From Streptosporangiaceae bacterium (GTDB lineage: Bacteria > Actinomycetota > Actinomycetes > Streptosporangiales > Streptosporangiaceae), in NCBI GenBank assembly GCA_030043395.1, contig JASHXW010000045.1, positions 1-17,165 on the forward strand: a stretch of DNA of 17,165 nt, read 5' to 3'. The notes below the pieces were generated by a model. That model was not told the DNA's origin. It saw nothing but the letters and a program-made list of their open reading frames with translations, and did not search any database. The stretch's first letter is position 1, and the number at the start of each line of letters is the position of its first letter. Of the stretch, positions 1 to 7,100 are shown piece by piece. A program made the position numbers and the translations under genes.

Positions 1-810
1 GATCACCAGCGCCCTGGCCGACAAGATCAGCGCGCTGTTCGCGTAGACCAGGCCGTCGCGCCGCATGAGTTCGGCGATCTCCTCCGCGCGCCGCGCCGGG
101 TGCATGGCTGCCGGGTCGTCGAACAGGTCCTTGAGCGTGATGTCCATCCGGGCGTCGGCCGGCATTGTCCGCAGGTAGTCCCAGATCGCCGGGCCGATGC
201 CCGGCATCGAGGACACCGCGAGCCTGATCGGCAGCGATCGGGGCCGCAGGTCGGGCATGGCCGGGGAGACGAGCGTGAGCGTCCGGACCAGGTCAGGCCG
301 CCTGGCTGCGACCCGCGTGCTCGCCGCGCCGCCCATCGAGTTCCCGACCAGGTGGACAGGCCCCAGGCCGAGTTCTTCGATCACCTCGATCACGGCCGTG
401 GCGTGGCCGCTGATCGAGTAGTCCGCTCTGGCAGCGGGCGGTGAGTTGCCGAAGCCGGGCAAATCGATCGCCGTGCACGCGAGCAAGGGCGCCGACGGGC
501 GCTCCTTGAGCGGGCTGGCCAGCAGATCCATGGCGTCGGTCCAGTTAGTCGATGACCCGCCGAGCCCGTGCACGAAGACCGCTGGCTCGGCGCCCTGCGC
601 GACAGGACCGCTGCGCACGTAGATCTGGCCGATCGAGAGGTCGAGCAAGCGGCCTGGCCAGTGTGGTCTCGGTTTGGGCTTTGGCTCGCGAGGCCTGGGA
701 ATCCGCACTCGCGGTTCGTGCGAGCTGGGCTCATCCTTGTCAGGCTGGTCCGGCTCGTGCCGCCGCGGCTCAGGGTCCTTGGGCGCCTGCTGATTCGTCA
801 CATGCAACAT
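1..810 (-). CDS. alpha/beta hydrolase, partial (C-terminus beyond the left edge)
   Basis: The frame is open from ATG at 810 to base 1, giving 270 residues with no stop. The first 50 or so residues are rich in Pro, Arg, Lys and acidic residues and look disordered. The fold begins near residue 60. An oxyanion-loop motif HGLGGS sits at 81-86, and the nucleophile elbow GNSMGG places the catalytic Ser at about 158, after the strand PVHLV. The catalytic Asp and His would lie outside the window. GAGG about 8 nt upstream of the ATG supports the start. It lies downstream of ku on the same strand, with a 136-nt gap. The fold covers esterases, lipases, haloperoxidases and C-C hydrolases, and the substrate cannot be told. 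Fold assignment is firm; function is not. Confidence 0.85.
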   Translation of the reverse strand, partial: MLHVTNQQAPKDPEPRRHEPDQPDKDEPSSHEPRVRIPRPREPKPKPRPHWPGRLLDLSIGQIYVRSGPVAQGAEPAVFVHGLGGSSTNWTDAMDLLASPLKERPSAPLLACTAIDLPGFGNSPPAARADYSISGHATAVIEVIEELGLGPVHLVGNSMGGAASTRVAARRPDLVRTLTLVSPAMPDLRPRSLPIRLAVSSMPGIGPAIWDYLRTMPADARMDITLKDLFDDPAAMHPARRAEEIAELMRRDGLVYANSALILSARALVI

Positions 811-854
811 GACTATCGCCTCGCATCTCCCGTCACACCTGCATAACCGCATTC

Positions 855-875
855 CGGCGGATTGCATGCCCGCCG
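855..875 (-). terminator. weak stem-loop downstream of ku
   Basis: Read on the minus strand this is a 7-bp stem, CGGCGGG / TCCGCCG with one G-U pair, around a 7-nt loop. It lies about 70 nt past the ku stop. No T-run follows, so it is not a classic intrinsic terminator, and in DNA this rich in GC such stems arise by chance. It is the only structure I see in the 136-nt gap between ku and the hydrolase. Confidence 0.22.
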
Positions 876-946
876 TCAGGCATCGATCAGGGTGCGTCAG
901 CGCGCCGTGTTACTCCTGCTGCGTCGTTAGCTAGCCGGCTGCTCCT

Positions 947-1972
947 TCAGCTGGCCTTGCGCGTCGGCTTCTTCGCTGGGCTTGCCTTGGCGGAACTGGA
1001 TTTGGCGTCCGCCTTGGCGGCATCCCCCCTTGCTGGCCCGGTTCTCGCCGTACCAGTCTTGGCCGAACTAGCTTTGGTCCGGCTGGAACCGGCCGGGCGT
1101 GGCGCTCCCCCGATCGCCTTCTCTCCATTGTCTCCTGCCCTGCCAGACTCGACAGCTTTGGCTGGCTCCACAGCCTTCGCTGGCCCTACCGCCTTGGCCG
1201 ACTGCTGAGCAGCTGCCAGGCTCGCCCGCAGCGCATCGGCCAAGCTGGTGGATTCGCCAGCAGCTATCTCCAGCGGTGCCGGCTGGGTCAGCTCCCTGCC
1301 GTGCACCTTCGCCTCGACGACCTCGATCAAGGCTTCCCGGTAACCGTCATGGTGTGCGTCCGGGTCGAAGTCCGACGTCATGGAATCGATCAGCGTCGCG
1401 GCCATCGTCAGCTCCTGCGGCCGCACTTCGATGTCCTGGTCAAGGAACGGGAACAGCGCCGGCCGGACTTCGTCGGGCCACAGCAAGGTCTCGAGCACGA
1501 GGACGCCGTCCTTGGCGCGCAAGGTGGCCAGAGACTCGCGCTGGCGAAGCGCGACCTGGGCGACCGCGATCTTGCCGGACTGCTCCAGCGCGTCGCGGAG
1601 CAGGACGTAGGCCCGCGCCCCCGCGCCTTCCGGCTCGACGTAGTAGCTCTTGTTGTACAAGATCGGGTCGAGCTGCTCGGCCGGGGTGAAGTGCAGGACC
1701 TCGATCGACTTGGTAGAGGGCAGCGGCAGGTCAGCGAGATCGTCATCGTCCAGGACGACAATCTCACCATCGGGCAGTTCGTAACCCTTTGCGACGTCTT
1801 CATAGGGAACTTCTTCACCACATATGGAACAAATACGGCGGAACTTTATGCGGCCACCATCAGTCCTGTGAACCTGCCGGAACGAGATGTCCTTCTGCTC
1901 GGTCGCGGAGTACAGTCGCACCGGGATCATGACCAGCCCGAAAGAGATCCCGCCCTTCCACATGCTGCGCAT
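947..1972 (-). CDS. ku: Ku, non-homologous end-joining DNA end-binding protein
   Basis: Bacterial Ku forms a homodimeric ring on double-strand ends and recruits LigD. The 341-residue product opens with the family hallmark MRSMWKGGISFGLVMIPVRLY. Other Ku core blocks are present, including GYELPDGEIVVLDDDDL (63-79) and LHFTPAEQLDPILYNKSYYVEP (93-114). A CxxC pair lies at residues 48 and 51. The core ends near 240, and a 90-residue tail of Ala, Lys, Ser and Pro follows, with AKAV-type repeats at 259-274. Such Lys-rich tails in actinobacterial Ku proteins are known to bind DNA. AAGGAG 5 nt before ATG 1972 fixes the start. No ligD lies in the window. A small acidic gene is divergent from it. Confidence 0.97.
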   Translation of the reverse strand: MRSMWKGGISFGLVMIPVRLYSATEQKDISFRQVHRTDGGRIKFRRICSICGEEVPYEDVAKGYELPDGEIVVLDDDDLADLPLPSTKSIEVLHFTPAEQLDPILYNKSYYVEPEGAGARAYVLLRDALEQSGKIAVAQVALRQRESLATLRAKDGVLVLETLLWPDEVRPALFPFLDQDIEVRPQELTMAATLIDSMTSDFDPDAHHDGYREALIEVVEAKVHGRELTQPAPLEIAAGESTSLADALRASLAAAQQSAKAVGPAKAVEPAKAVESGRAGDNGEKAIGGAPRPAGSSRTKASSAKTGTARTGPARGDAAKADAKSSSAKASPAKKPTRKAS

Positions 1973-2110
1973 GTCGTCTCCTTACCCCGGCGGATCGGGT
2001 ACTGATACAACCAGGGTTCCTCTAGTGTAGATATTCGGCAATATGTTCGAGGGACGAAAAATCCCGGCCACATTGAGAAGGTGCGCCCTGGCGCGCCGAA
2101 AGGGGGCGAC
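1973..2110. promoter_or_regulatory. divergent intergenic region, ku / small acidic protein
   Basis: This 138-nt gap lies between two divergent starts and so must hold both promoters. It is locally AT-richer than its surroundings, around 2020-2050. On the plus strand TAGATAT (2028-2034) resembles a -10 element, but I see no convincing -35 element at 17 nt. The two ribosome binding sites, AAGGAG for ku and AAAGGGGG for the small gene, mark the ends. Confidence 0.35.
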
Positions 2111-2296
2111 ATGACCGATAGAGGCCTCGACGAGCCATTCCCCGATGTGGCCGAGCAGAACCAGGAGGCCGTGCCTGGTGCCGATGACATCGAGGAAACC
2201 GAGCTTATCCTGGAACTTCCGCTTGAAGTCGATCCTGCCGACGCGGCGGAGCAAGCTCGGGTCGTCGAACTAGACGAGGAAGAGGACTACAGATAG
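2111..2296 (+). CDS. small acidic protein, function unknown
   Basis: A 61-residue, strongly acidic protein (roughly a third Asp and Glu) with no Cys, no membrane segment and no signal peptide. The ATG at 2111 is chosen because GGGGG lies 5 nt upstream; an in-frame GTG at 2081 would add ten residues but lacks a binding site. The C-terminal half, from about ELPLEVDPADAAEQARVVEL to the terminal DEEEDYR, looks compositionally constrained, and I have the impression that similar short acidic proteins recur in actinomycetes. I cannot name a family. It is divergent from ku and lies 121 nt before the TetR gene. It could be a protein-binding adaptor, but nothing in the sequence shows this. Confidence 0.7.
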   Translation: MTDRGLDEPFPDVAEQNQEAVPGADDIEETELILELPLEVDPADAAEQARVVELDEEEDYR

Positions 2297-2396
2297 CCCT
2301 GACGTGATCGTCTTGGCCATGCTGGGTGACCGCGAAAGCCTTACTCAGCCGTAGGATGGCAGCCAGGCAGTCTGGACGACCTCCGCCGATAGGCAG

Positions 2397-2409
2397 CCGA
2401 TGATATCGG
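2397..2409. promoter_or_regulatory. palindrome at the tetR ribosome binding site, possible autoregulatory operator
   Basis: CCGAT-gat-ATCGG is a perfect 5-bp inverted repeat with a 3-base centre. It touches the GGAG (2408-2411) that serves the GTG at 2418. TetR regulators often bind short palindromes over their own promoters or starts. The arms are short, so this is suggestive only. Confidence 0.3.
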
Positions 2410-2417
2410 AGAACCTT

Positions 2418-3056
2418 GTGATCGCGACCCCGCAGACCACTCGGCCGGCCGGCACGCGCTTGCCCCGACCGGCCAGGCGCCGGCAGCTGCTTGGTGCAGC
2501 GCGCGAGATCTTCGTCGCTCAGGGGTATCACAGCGCTGCCATGGACGAGATCGCCGAGCGGGCTGGCGTGAGCAAGCCAGTCCTCTATCAGCACTTTCCT
2601 GGCAAGCTCGAGCTGTACCTGGCATTGCTCGATGAGAGCGTCGCTGAGCTCATCGGAGCTGTCTCCGCTGCTCTTGCCTCGACGACCGACAACCGCGAAC
2701 GGGTCCCGGCCACCTTCCGTGCCTTCTTCGACTACGTCAGCGGCCCGGGCGAGGCCTTCAGGCTCGTCTTCGAGTCCGACCTGAGCAACGAGCCTGCCGT
2801 CAGGGCGCGGCTCGACCAGGCCATGAACGAGTGCGCTGAGATGGTCAGCGAGTTCATCAGGGAAGATGCGGGCATCTCGGACGACCAGGCAGAGCTCCTG
2901 GGCATGGCCCTGGTCGGCATGGCCCAAGTCAGCTCGCGGTACTGGCTGAGCAGCGAAGGCGCGATCGACAAGAACACCGCCGAGGATTTGCTGTCCAGGC
3001 TCGCATGGCGTGGCATCAGCGGCTGGCCGCTTGCCGCCGAAGGCCCGCACGACTAG
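2418..3056 (+). CDS. TetR/AcrR family transcriptional regulator
   Basis: A 212-residue one-component repressor-type protein. The N-terminal helix-turn-helix domain spans about residues 20-66, with RRRQLLGAAREIFVAQGY, MDEIAERAGVSKPVLYQHF and then GKLELYL. The C-terminal ligand-binding and dimer domain has no recognisable ligand signature. I chose GTG 2418 because GGAG lies 6 nt upstream; ATG 2400 is in frame but has no binding site and would add six residues. Sequence and position match the Rv3208 type of TetR that precedes the DUF3107 gene in mycobacteria, from recall. The DUF3107 gene follows after 74 nt on the same strand, so co-transcription is likely. Its ligand and targets are unknown. 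Confidence 0.93.
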   Translation: MIATPQTTRPAGTRLPRPARRRQLLGAAREIFVAQGYHSAAMDEIAERAGVSKPVLYQHFPGKLELYLALLDESVAELIGAVSAALASTTDNRERVPATFRAFFDYVSGPGEAFRLVFESDLSNEPAVRARLDQAMNECAEMVSEFIREDAGISDDQAELLGMALVGMAQVSSRYWLSSEGAIDKNTAEDLLSRLAWRGISGWPLAAEGPHD

Positions 3057-3130
3057 CCCAGCCTGGTCTCGCGCGGGCGGCCAGCGGCCCTCGCGCGCGG
3101 CCGCGGCCCAGCTTCCGACCGGAGGATCGC

Positions 3131-3352
3131 GTGGAAGTCAAGATCGGCATACAGATGGCGCCTCGTGAGCTCATCGTCGACACCGAGGCATCACCCGAGG
3201 AGGTCAAGCAGCTCCTGACGGCGGCCCTGTCCGACGGGACCGTGTTCGAGCTGACCGACAGCAAGCACGGGACGATCCTGGTGCCCGCCGACAAGATCGC
3301 CTACGTGGAGCTTGACCTGACCACGCCGCGGCAAATCGGCTTCGGTAGCTAG
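3131..3352 (+). CDS. DUF3107 family small protein (TB9.4 / Rv3208A type)
   Basis: A 73-residue protein that starts VEVKIGIQMAPRELIVDTEA and contains a central DKIAYVELDL strand, the typical length and pattern of DUF3107. In M. tuberculosis the family member Rv3208A (TB9.4) sits directly after the TetR gene Rv3208, as here. GGAGG 5 nt upstream of GTG 3131 fixes the start; a longer frame upstream runs antisense-like through Arg-rich sequence and is not needed. The biochemical role of the family is unknown. The stop codon is one base away from the stop of the convergent ferritin-like gene. Confidence 0.92.
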   Translation: MEVKIGIQMAPRELIVDTEASPEEVKQLLTAALSDGTVFELTDSKHGTILVPADKIAYVELDLTTPRQIGFGS

Positions 3353-3353
3353 C

Positions 3354-4025
3354 TCATTCAGCGAGCCCTAGCGCGGCCATTCGCTCCGCATGGGCATCGG
3401 TCAGCGCGGCGAACATCCGGCCGATCTCCGCAAGCTGAACCGCGGAGCCGCCGACGAGCAACCTGGCCAGCGGTTCCCGGTCGACTGCGACCCGCTGCGC
3501 CTGGCTCAGCGCCTCGCCAACGAGGCGACGGGCCCACAGGGCGAGGCGGCCTGCGACGGCAGGATCGGCCTGGATCGCCTCGCGCACTTTCGTGATCGCG
3601 AACTGCGCATGCCCGGAGTCGGCCAGCACGGTCATCACGAGCGAGTGCGTCGGCTCGTCAAGCAGCTGGGCGACGACGCGGTAGAAGTCAGCGGCGATGC
3701 CGTCTCCCACGTAGGCCTTGACCAGGCTCTCAAGCCAGTCCGACGGCGCAGTCCTGGCGTGGAAGGCGTCGACTGCCTCCACGAACGGCTGCATCGCTTC
3801 CTCGGGCTCCGCGCCAAGCTCGGTGATCCGCTGCCTGAGCAAGCCGAAGTGACCGAACTGGGCGACGGCCATGCTGGCGAGGTCTGCCTTGTCCGGAAGC
3901 GAGACAGCCAGCGAGGCGTCGTCGGCGAGCCGGAAGAAGGCCACAAGAGTGGCGTAAGCAAGCAGGCCGAGCAGGTCGATGACGCCGCTCTGCTCGTTCT
4001 GGTCGGTCTCGTTGACCCCTGTCAC
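3354..4025 (-). CDS. ferritin-like fold protein (MiaE_2-type family)
   Basis: This is the helical-bundle protein found beside the DEAD-box helicase in actinobacteria, Rv3210c in M. tuberculosis from recall. Typical blocks include VIDLLGLLAYATLVAFFRLADDA (15-37), DKADLASMAVAQFGHFGLLRQR (45-66), WLESLVKAYVGDGIAADFY and a late LALWARRLVGEALSQAQRV. The start is uncertain: GTG 4025 gives 223 residues, close to the family length as I recall it, while ATG 4142 would add 39 residues of non-conserved sequence. Neither has a good ribosome binding site. At positions where I expect metal-ligand Glu, this copy has Thr26 (AYATLVAF) and Gln56 (AQFGHF), so the diiron site may be lost. It converges with DUF3107 and is divergent from the helicase. 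Confidence 0.85.
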   Translation of the reverse strand: MTGVNETDQNEQSGVIDLLGLLAYATLVAFFRLADDASLAVSLPDKADLASMAVAQFGHFGLLRQRITELGAEPEEAMQPFVEAVDAFHARTAPSDWLESLVKAYVGDGIAADFYRVVAQLLDEPTHSLVMTVLADSGHAQFAITKVREAIQADPAVAGRLALWARRLVGEALSQAQRVAVDREPLARLLVGGSAVQLAEIGRMFAALTDAHAERMAALGLAE

Positions 4026-4451
4026 ATCCGCACTGTAACAACGCCACTGCCGCCCGGCCCGGAAGAACGACCCGAGTCCCGCTGGTCGGCTCGGCGTAGC
4101 AGGAGGCTGTCGGACGTGCTTGCTAGACTCAAAAAGACTCATCTCGGAATGCGAAGACCCCTGAGGTGCGTTGTTTTACGTAGCGCGGTACGAAAACCGT
4201 CTCGGCTTTCGTACGCTGTGCCAGCTCACTCCGGGGTCACCCGGTCAGCATGTGTTCTCGCGACAAGCGGGACTGGCTGGCGCGGTCCGGGTTCACGTAA
4301 CGGCCCGGTCCTCCCGTGGAGTTACCTGCCGCCTTGTGGCTGCCAGACCGGGTGCGCTCATGTGCTCGGCGGCCGCAGGGCCACTGATGGAGGCGAAAAC
4401 GCCCTGACTACGCAACAAGACCTAGTAACAGACCCGGCTAACCACCCAGAC
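4026..4451. promoter_or_regulatory. divergent region and long helicase leader
   Basis: This stretch of 426 nt holds no gene I can support. It must contain the promoters of the ferritin-like gene and the helicase. Visible elements are a direct repeat GACTCA-aaaa-GACTCA (4126-4141, 10-bp period), a T-rich patch at 4171-4178, a near-perfect hairpin at 4188-4214, and a short frame ATG 4387 - TGA 4407 (six codons) just before the helicase. A GGAGG at 4389-4393 lies within that short frame. No clear -35/-10 pair was found. A long structured leader fits the known post-transcriptional or cold regulation of many DEAD-box helicase genes; that link is inference. Confidence 0.5.
4188..4214 (+). repeat. 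hairpin / inverted repeat in helicase leader
   Basis: GTACGAAA (4188-4195) pairs perfectly with TTTCGTAC (4207-4214). Inside, after one A-C mismatch, CCG (4197-4199) pairs with CGG (4203-4205) around a TCT loop. The stem is AT-containing in GC-rich surroundings, so it is less likely to be chance than most repeats here. No T-run follows, so it is not an intrinsic terminator. It could be an RNA structure in the helicase leader or a palindromic protein-binding site. Confidence 0.55.
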
Positions 4452-6137
4452 ATGTCAGCAACTAGCCCAGACATCGCAATCGCCGCGGAACTCGCGATGG
4501 AGGCCGAGCTAACCCACGGCGATGTGTCCGACGACGCGGACCTTGTCGCCGACCTGGAGCTCGCCGCCAGCGTGGAGCTCGCGGCGTCCCTGGTAGTGGC
4601 TGACGACTCGCAGACCGCGCGCACCGCGGCCGACGGACCGGCATTCGCCGACTTCGGTGTCGCCGAGCCCATCTGCGCGGCGCTCGCCGCCGCGGACATC
4701 GTCCGGGCCTTCCCGATCCAGGCCCTCACCTTGCCGATCGCGCTGGACGGCCACGATGTCATCGGCCAGGCACGCACGGGAACAGGCAAGACTCTCGCCT
4801 TCGGCGTCCCGATCCTGCAGCACATCCTGGACACCCCGCGCGGCAAGCCGACGGCACCTCGGGCCCTCGTCGTCGTCCCGACCAGGGAGCTGGCAATCCA
4901 GGTCGCCGACGACCTGCGCACGGCGTCCGCGACTAGCGACGTCAACGTCGTGACCCTGTACGGCGGGCGTGCGTACGAGCCGCAGATCGAGGCCCTCGCG
5001 ACCGTCGACGTGGTCGTCGGGACGCCCGGCCGGCTGCTCGACCTCTCCCGGCAGCGCCAGCTCGACCTGTCGGGGGTCGACATCCTCGTGCTCGACGAAG
5101 CCGACCGGATGCTCGACCTTGGCTTCCTGCCCGACGTCGAGGCAATCTTGCGGCTTACGCCGGCCAGCCGGCAGACGATGCTCTTCTCGGCCACCATGCC
5201 GTCCGAGATCGTCACGCTGGCCAGGAGGCACCTGCGGCGCGCGACGCACATCCGGGCCGAGCATCACGACGAGCCCGCCCATGTGCCGACGACCGACCAG
5301 CACGTCTTCCGCGCCCATCAGCTCGACAAGATCGAGGTGCTCGCGCGCGTCCTGCAGGCCGAGGGCCGCGGGCTCACCATCGTCTTCTGCCGCACTCGCC
5401 GCGCCTGCGACCAGGTAACCGCTGAGCTCGCCGACCGCGGCTTCGCCGCCGCGGCGGTGCACGGCGACCTCGGCCAGAGCCAGCGTGAGCGGGCACTGCG
5501 CGCCTTCCGCAATGGCAAGGTGGACGTGCTGGTCGCCACCGACGTCGCGGCCCGCGGACTGGACGTCGACGACGTCACTCACGTGGTGAACCACGAGTGC
5601 CCCGAGGACGAGAAGGCGTACCTGCACCGGATCGGCCGGACCGGCCGTGCCGGGCGCACCGGGGTCGCCGTGACGTTCGTCGACTGGCAGGACCTGACCA
5701 GGTGGAAGGTGATCAACGACGCGCTGAAGCTCGGCCAGCCAGAGCCAGTCGAGACCTACTCGACCTCGTCGCACCTGTACGAGGCGCTCGGCATCCCGGC
5801 AGGAGCCGCTGGCTCGCTGCCCCAGGCCAGGCGCGGACGGGCCGGCCTGGAGGCCGAAGATCTGGAGGACATCGGCGAGACCGGAAAGACCCGCTCGGGA
5901 AAGCGATCCGCGCCCGCAGGCGGCCGGAGCCGCGGCCACGGCCAGCGGCCAGCGGGCCAGCACTCCAGCAGCCAGCACTCAGGCAGCCAGCGCTCGGGCG
6001 GCGCCCGGTCAGCGAACGCGCGCTCGGCAGCCGGGGCGGGAGCGGGCGAGCGCGACGCGACAGCCAAGCCAAGGCAGCAGCAGCGGCGGCGCCGCACTCG
6101 CGGTGGCAGGCCAATGCCGCCCCCTTCGGCCCAGTAA
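4452..6137 (+). CDS. DEAD-box ATP-dependent RNA helicase (RhlE/DeaD type)
   Basis: RNA-unwinding ATPase acting in RNA turnover, ribosome assembly or cold adaptation; positional counterpart of RhlE (Rv3211), from recall. All motifs are present in order: F..FGV plus FPIQ (Q motif), ARTGTGKT (I), PTRELA (Ia), TPGR (Ib), DEAD (II), SAT (III), ATDVAARGLD (V) and HRIGRTGRAG (VI). The last 100 or so residues are a low-complexity tail rich in Ser, Gln, Gly and Arg, typical of RNA-binding extensions. The first 60 residues are acidic and Ala-rich. ATG 4452 gives 561 residues but has no ribosome binding site. GTG 4362 is an in-frame alternative, and CTG 4404 has GGAGG 10 nt upstream, so the true N-terminus is unsettled. 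Confidence 0.95.
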   Translation: MSATSPDIAIAAELAMEAELTHGDVSDDADLVADLELAASVELAASLVVADDSQTARTAADGPAFADFGVAEPICAALAAADIVRAFPIQALTLPIALDGHDVIGQARTGTGKTLAFGVPILQHILDTPRGKPTAPRALVVVPTRELAIQVADDLRTASATSDVNVVTLYGGRAYEPQIEALATVDVVVGTPGRLLDLSRQRQLDLSGVDILVLDEADRMLDLGFLPDVEAILRLTPASRQTMLFSATMPSEIVTLARRHLRRATHIRAEHHDEPAHVPTTDQHVFRAHQLDKIEVLARVLQAEGRGLTIVFCRTRRACDQVTAELADRGFAAAAVHGDLGQSQRERALRAFRNGKVDVLVATDVAARGLDVDDVTHVVNHECPEDEKAYLHRIGRTGRAGRTGVAVTFVDWQDLTRWKVINDALKLGQPEPVETYSTSSHLYEALGIPAGAAGSLPQARRGRAGLEAEDLEDIGETGKTRSGKRSAPAGGRSRGHGQRPAGQHSSSQHSGSQRSGGARSANARSAAGAGAGERDATAKPRQQQRRRRTRGGRPMPPPSAQ

Positions 6138-6188
6138 CTTCCCTTGCTGGCCGTCCCGGCCACCCCGGGATAGGTAGGCTGCCAAGCC

Positions 6189-7100
6189 GTGAGCACTCCC
6201 CGCACGCTGCGCATACCGCACCACGTGACGCCGACGGAGATCGAGACGTCGCGCGGTCGCTTCGCCGCTCTCGTGGGCGAGCCCGCGAGCGGAGTTCGCG
6301 AGCGCCAGCCGGCTCTGCTCGTCCCTGGCTACACGGGTAGCAAGGAAGACTTCCTGTCCGTCCTCGAGACGCTCGCAGCCGCCGGGCGCACAGTCGTCGC
6401 GATAGATCAGCGCGGGCAGTACCAGTCACCGCCGGCCGCGAATGCCAGCGGCTACGCGATGGACCGCCTGGGCGCGGACGTGATCGCGGTGGCCGCGACC
6501 GTCGCATCCACCGCGCCGGGCAACGGCGGGCGAGTGCACCTGCTCGGCCACTCCTTCGGCGGGCTCGTCGCCCGGCAGGCGGTGCTTGAGCACCCGCAGT
6601 CCTTCCTCTCCCTGACATTGCTCAGCTCAGGACCAGGGACGATCGGCGGCCTGCGGGCGCAGATCCTCACCGAGTTGCTCAGCTACCTTGAACCGGCGGC
6701 CGGTGATGCCGAGAAGCTACGGCCGATGATCGCCGAGGTCTGGGCCACCCGGCTCAAGCCGGAGGCTGAGGCCGACGGCACGCCAGAGGACATCATCAGC
6801 TTCCTCGCCGAGCGGACGCTGCGCAGCTGCCCGCTCGGGCTCGCGGAGATGGCAGGGCACCTGCTCGACTGCCCCGACCGGACGAGCGAGCTCGCCGCGC
6901 TTGACCAGATACCCAAGCTCGTCAGCTACGGCGAGAACGACGACGCGTGGCCACCGGACGTCCAGGACATGATGGCCAAGCGGCTCAGCGCGGAACGCGT
7001 GTGCATACCGGGCGCCGCCCACTCACCTGCCGTCGAGGCGCCGGAGACCACGGCAGCGATGCTCAGCTCGTTCTGGAATCACGCCGAGTCCGCCCACTGA
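6189..7100 (+). CDS. alpha/beta hydrolase
   Basis: A complete 303-residue alpha/beta hydrolase. The oxyanion region is LLVPGYTGSKEDF (43-55), the nucleophile elbow is LLGHSFGG with Ser122, the acid is Asp251 or Asp252 in SYGENDDAW, and the catalytic His is His278 in IPGAAHSP. The triad is therefore intact. There is no signal peptide, so the protein is cytoplasmic. The start is GTG 6189, with only a weak AGG-containing site upstream. It lies 51 nt after the helicase on the same strand and may be co-transcribed. Its 3' end overlaps the convergent nuclease gene by 22 nt. The substrate is unknown; an esterase or lipase-like role is the default guess. Confidence 0.92.
   Translation: MSTPRTLRIPHHVTPTEIETSRGRFAALVGEPASGVRERQPALLVPGYTGSKEDFLSVLETLAAAGRTVVAIDQRGQYQSPPAANASGYAMDRLGADVIAVAATVASTAPGNGGRVHLLGHSFGGLVARQAVLEHPQSFLSLTLLSSGPGTIGGLRAQILTELLSYLEPAAGDAEKLRPMIAEVWATRLKPEAEADGTPEDIISFLAERTLRSCPLGLAEMAGHLLDCPDRTSELAALDQIPKLVSYGENDDAWPPDVQDMMAKRLSAERVCIPGAAHSPAVEAPETTAAMLSSFWNHAESAH

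Noticed and set aside
1301..2005. 234-codon open frame antisense to ku
   Set aside because: It is the reverse image of the Ku coding sequence, which is unmistakable on the minus strand.
2205..3050. 281-codon open frame antisense to tetR
   Set aside because: No domain is visible; the plus-strand TetR has a clear helix-turn-helix and a ribosome binding site.
4171..4407. 78-codon open frame in the helicase leader
   Set aside because: No ribosome binding site, mixed composition and no recognisable motif; kept only as part of the leader, with its last six codons noted.
3390..4451. Upstream extension of the helicase frame for about 350 codons
   Set aside because: It runs antisense through the ferritin-like gene, is Arg/Gly-rich and has no helicase-family counterpart; the open frame is a GC-bias effect.
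4509..5978. 489-codon open frame antisense to the helicase
   Set aside because: It mirrors the helicase coding frame, has no recognisable domain, and such antisense frames are routine at this GC content. The plus strand carries every DEAD-box motif.
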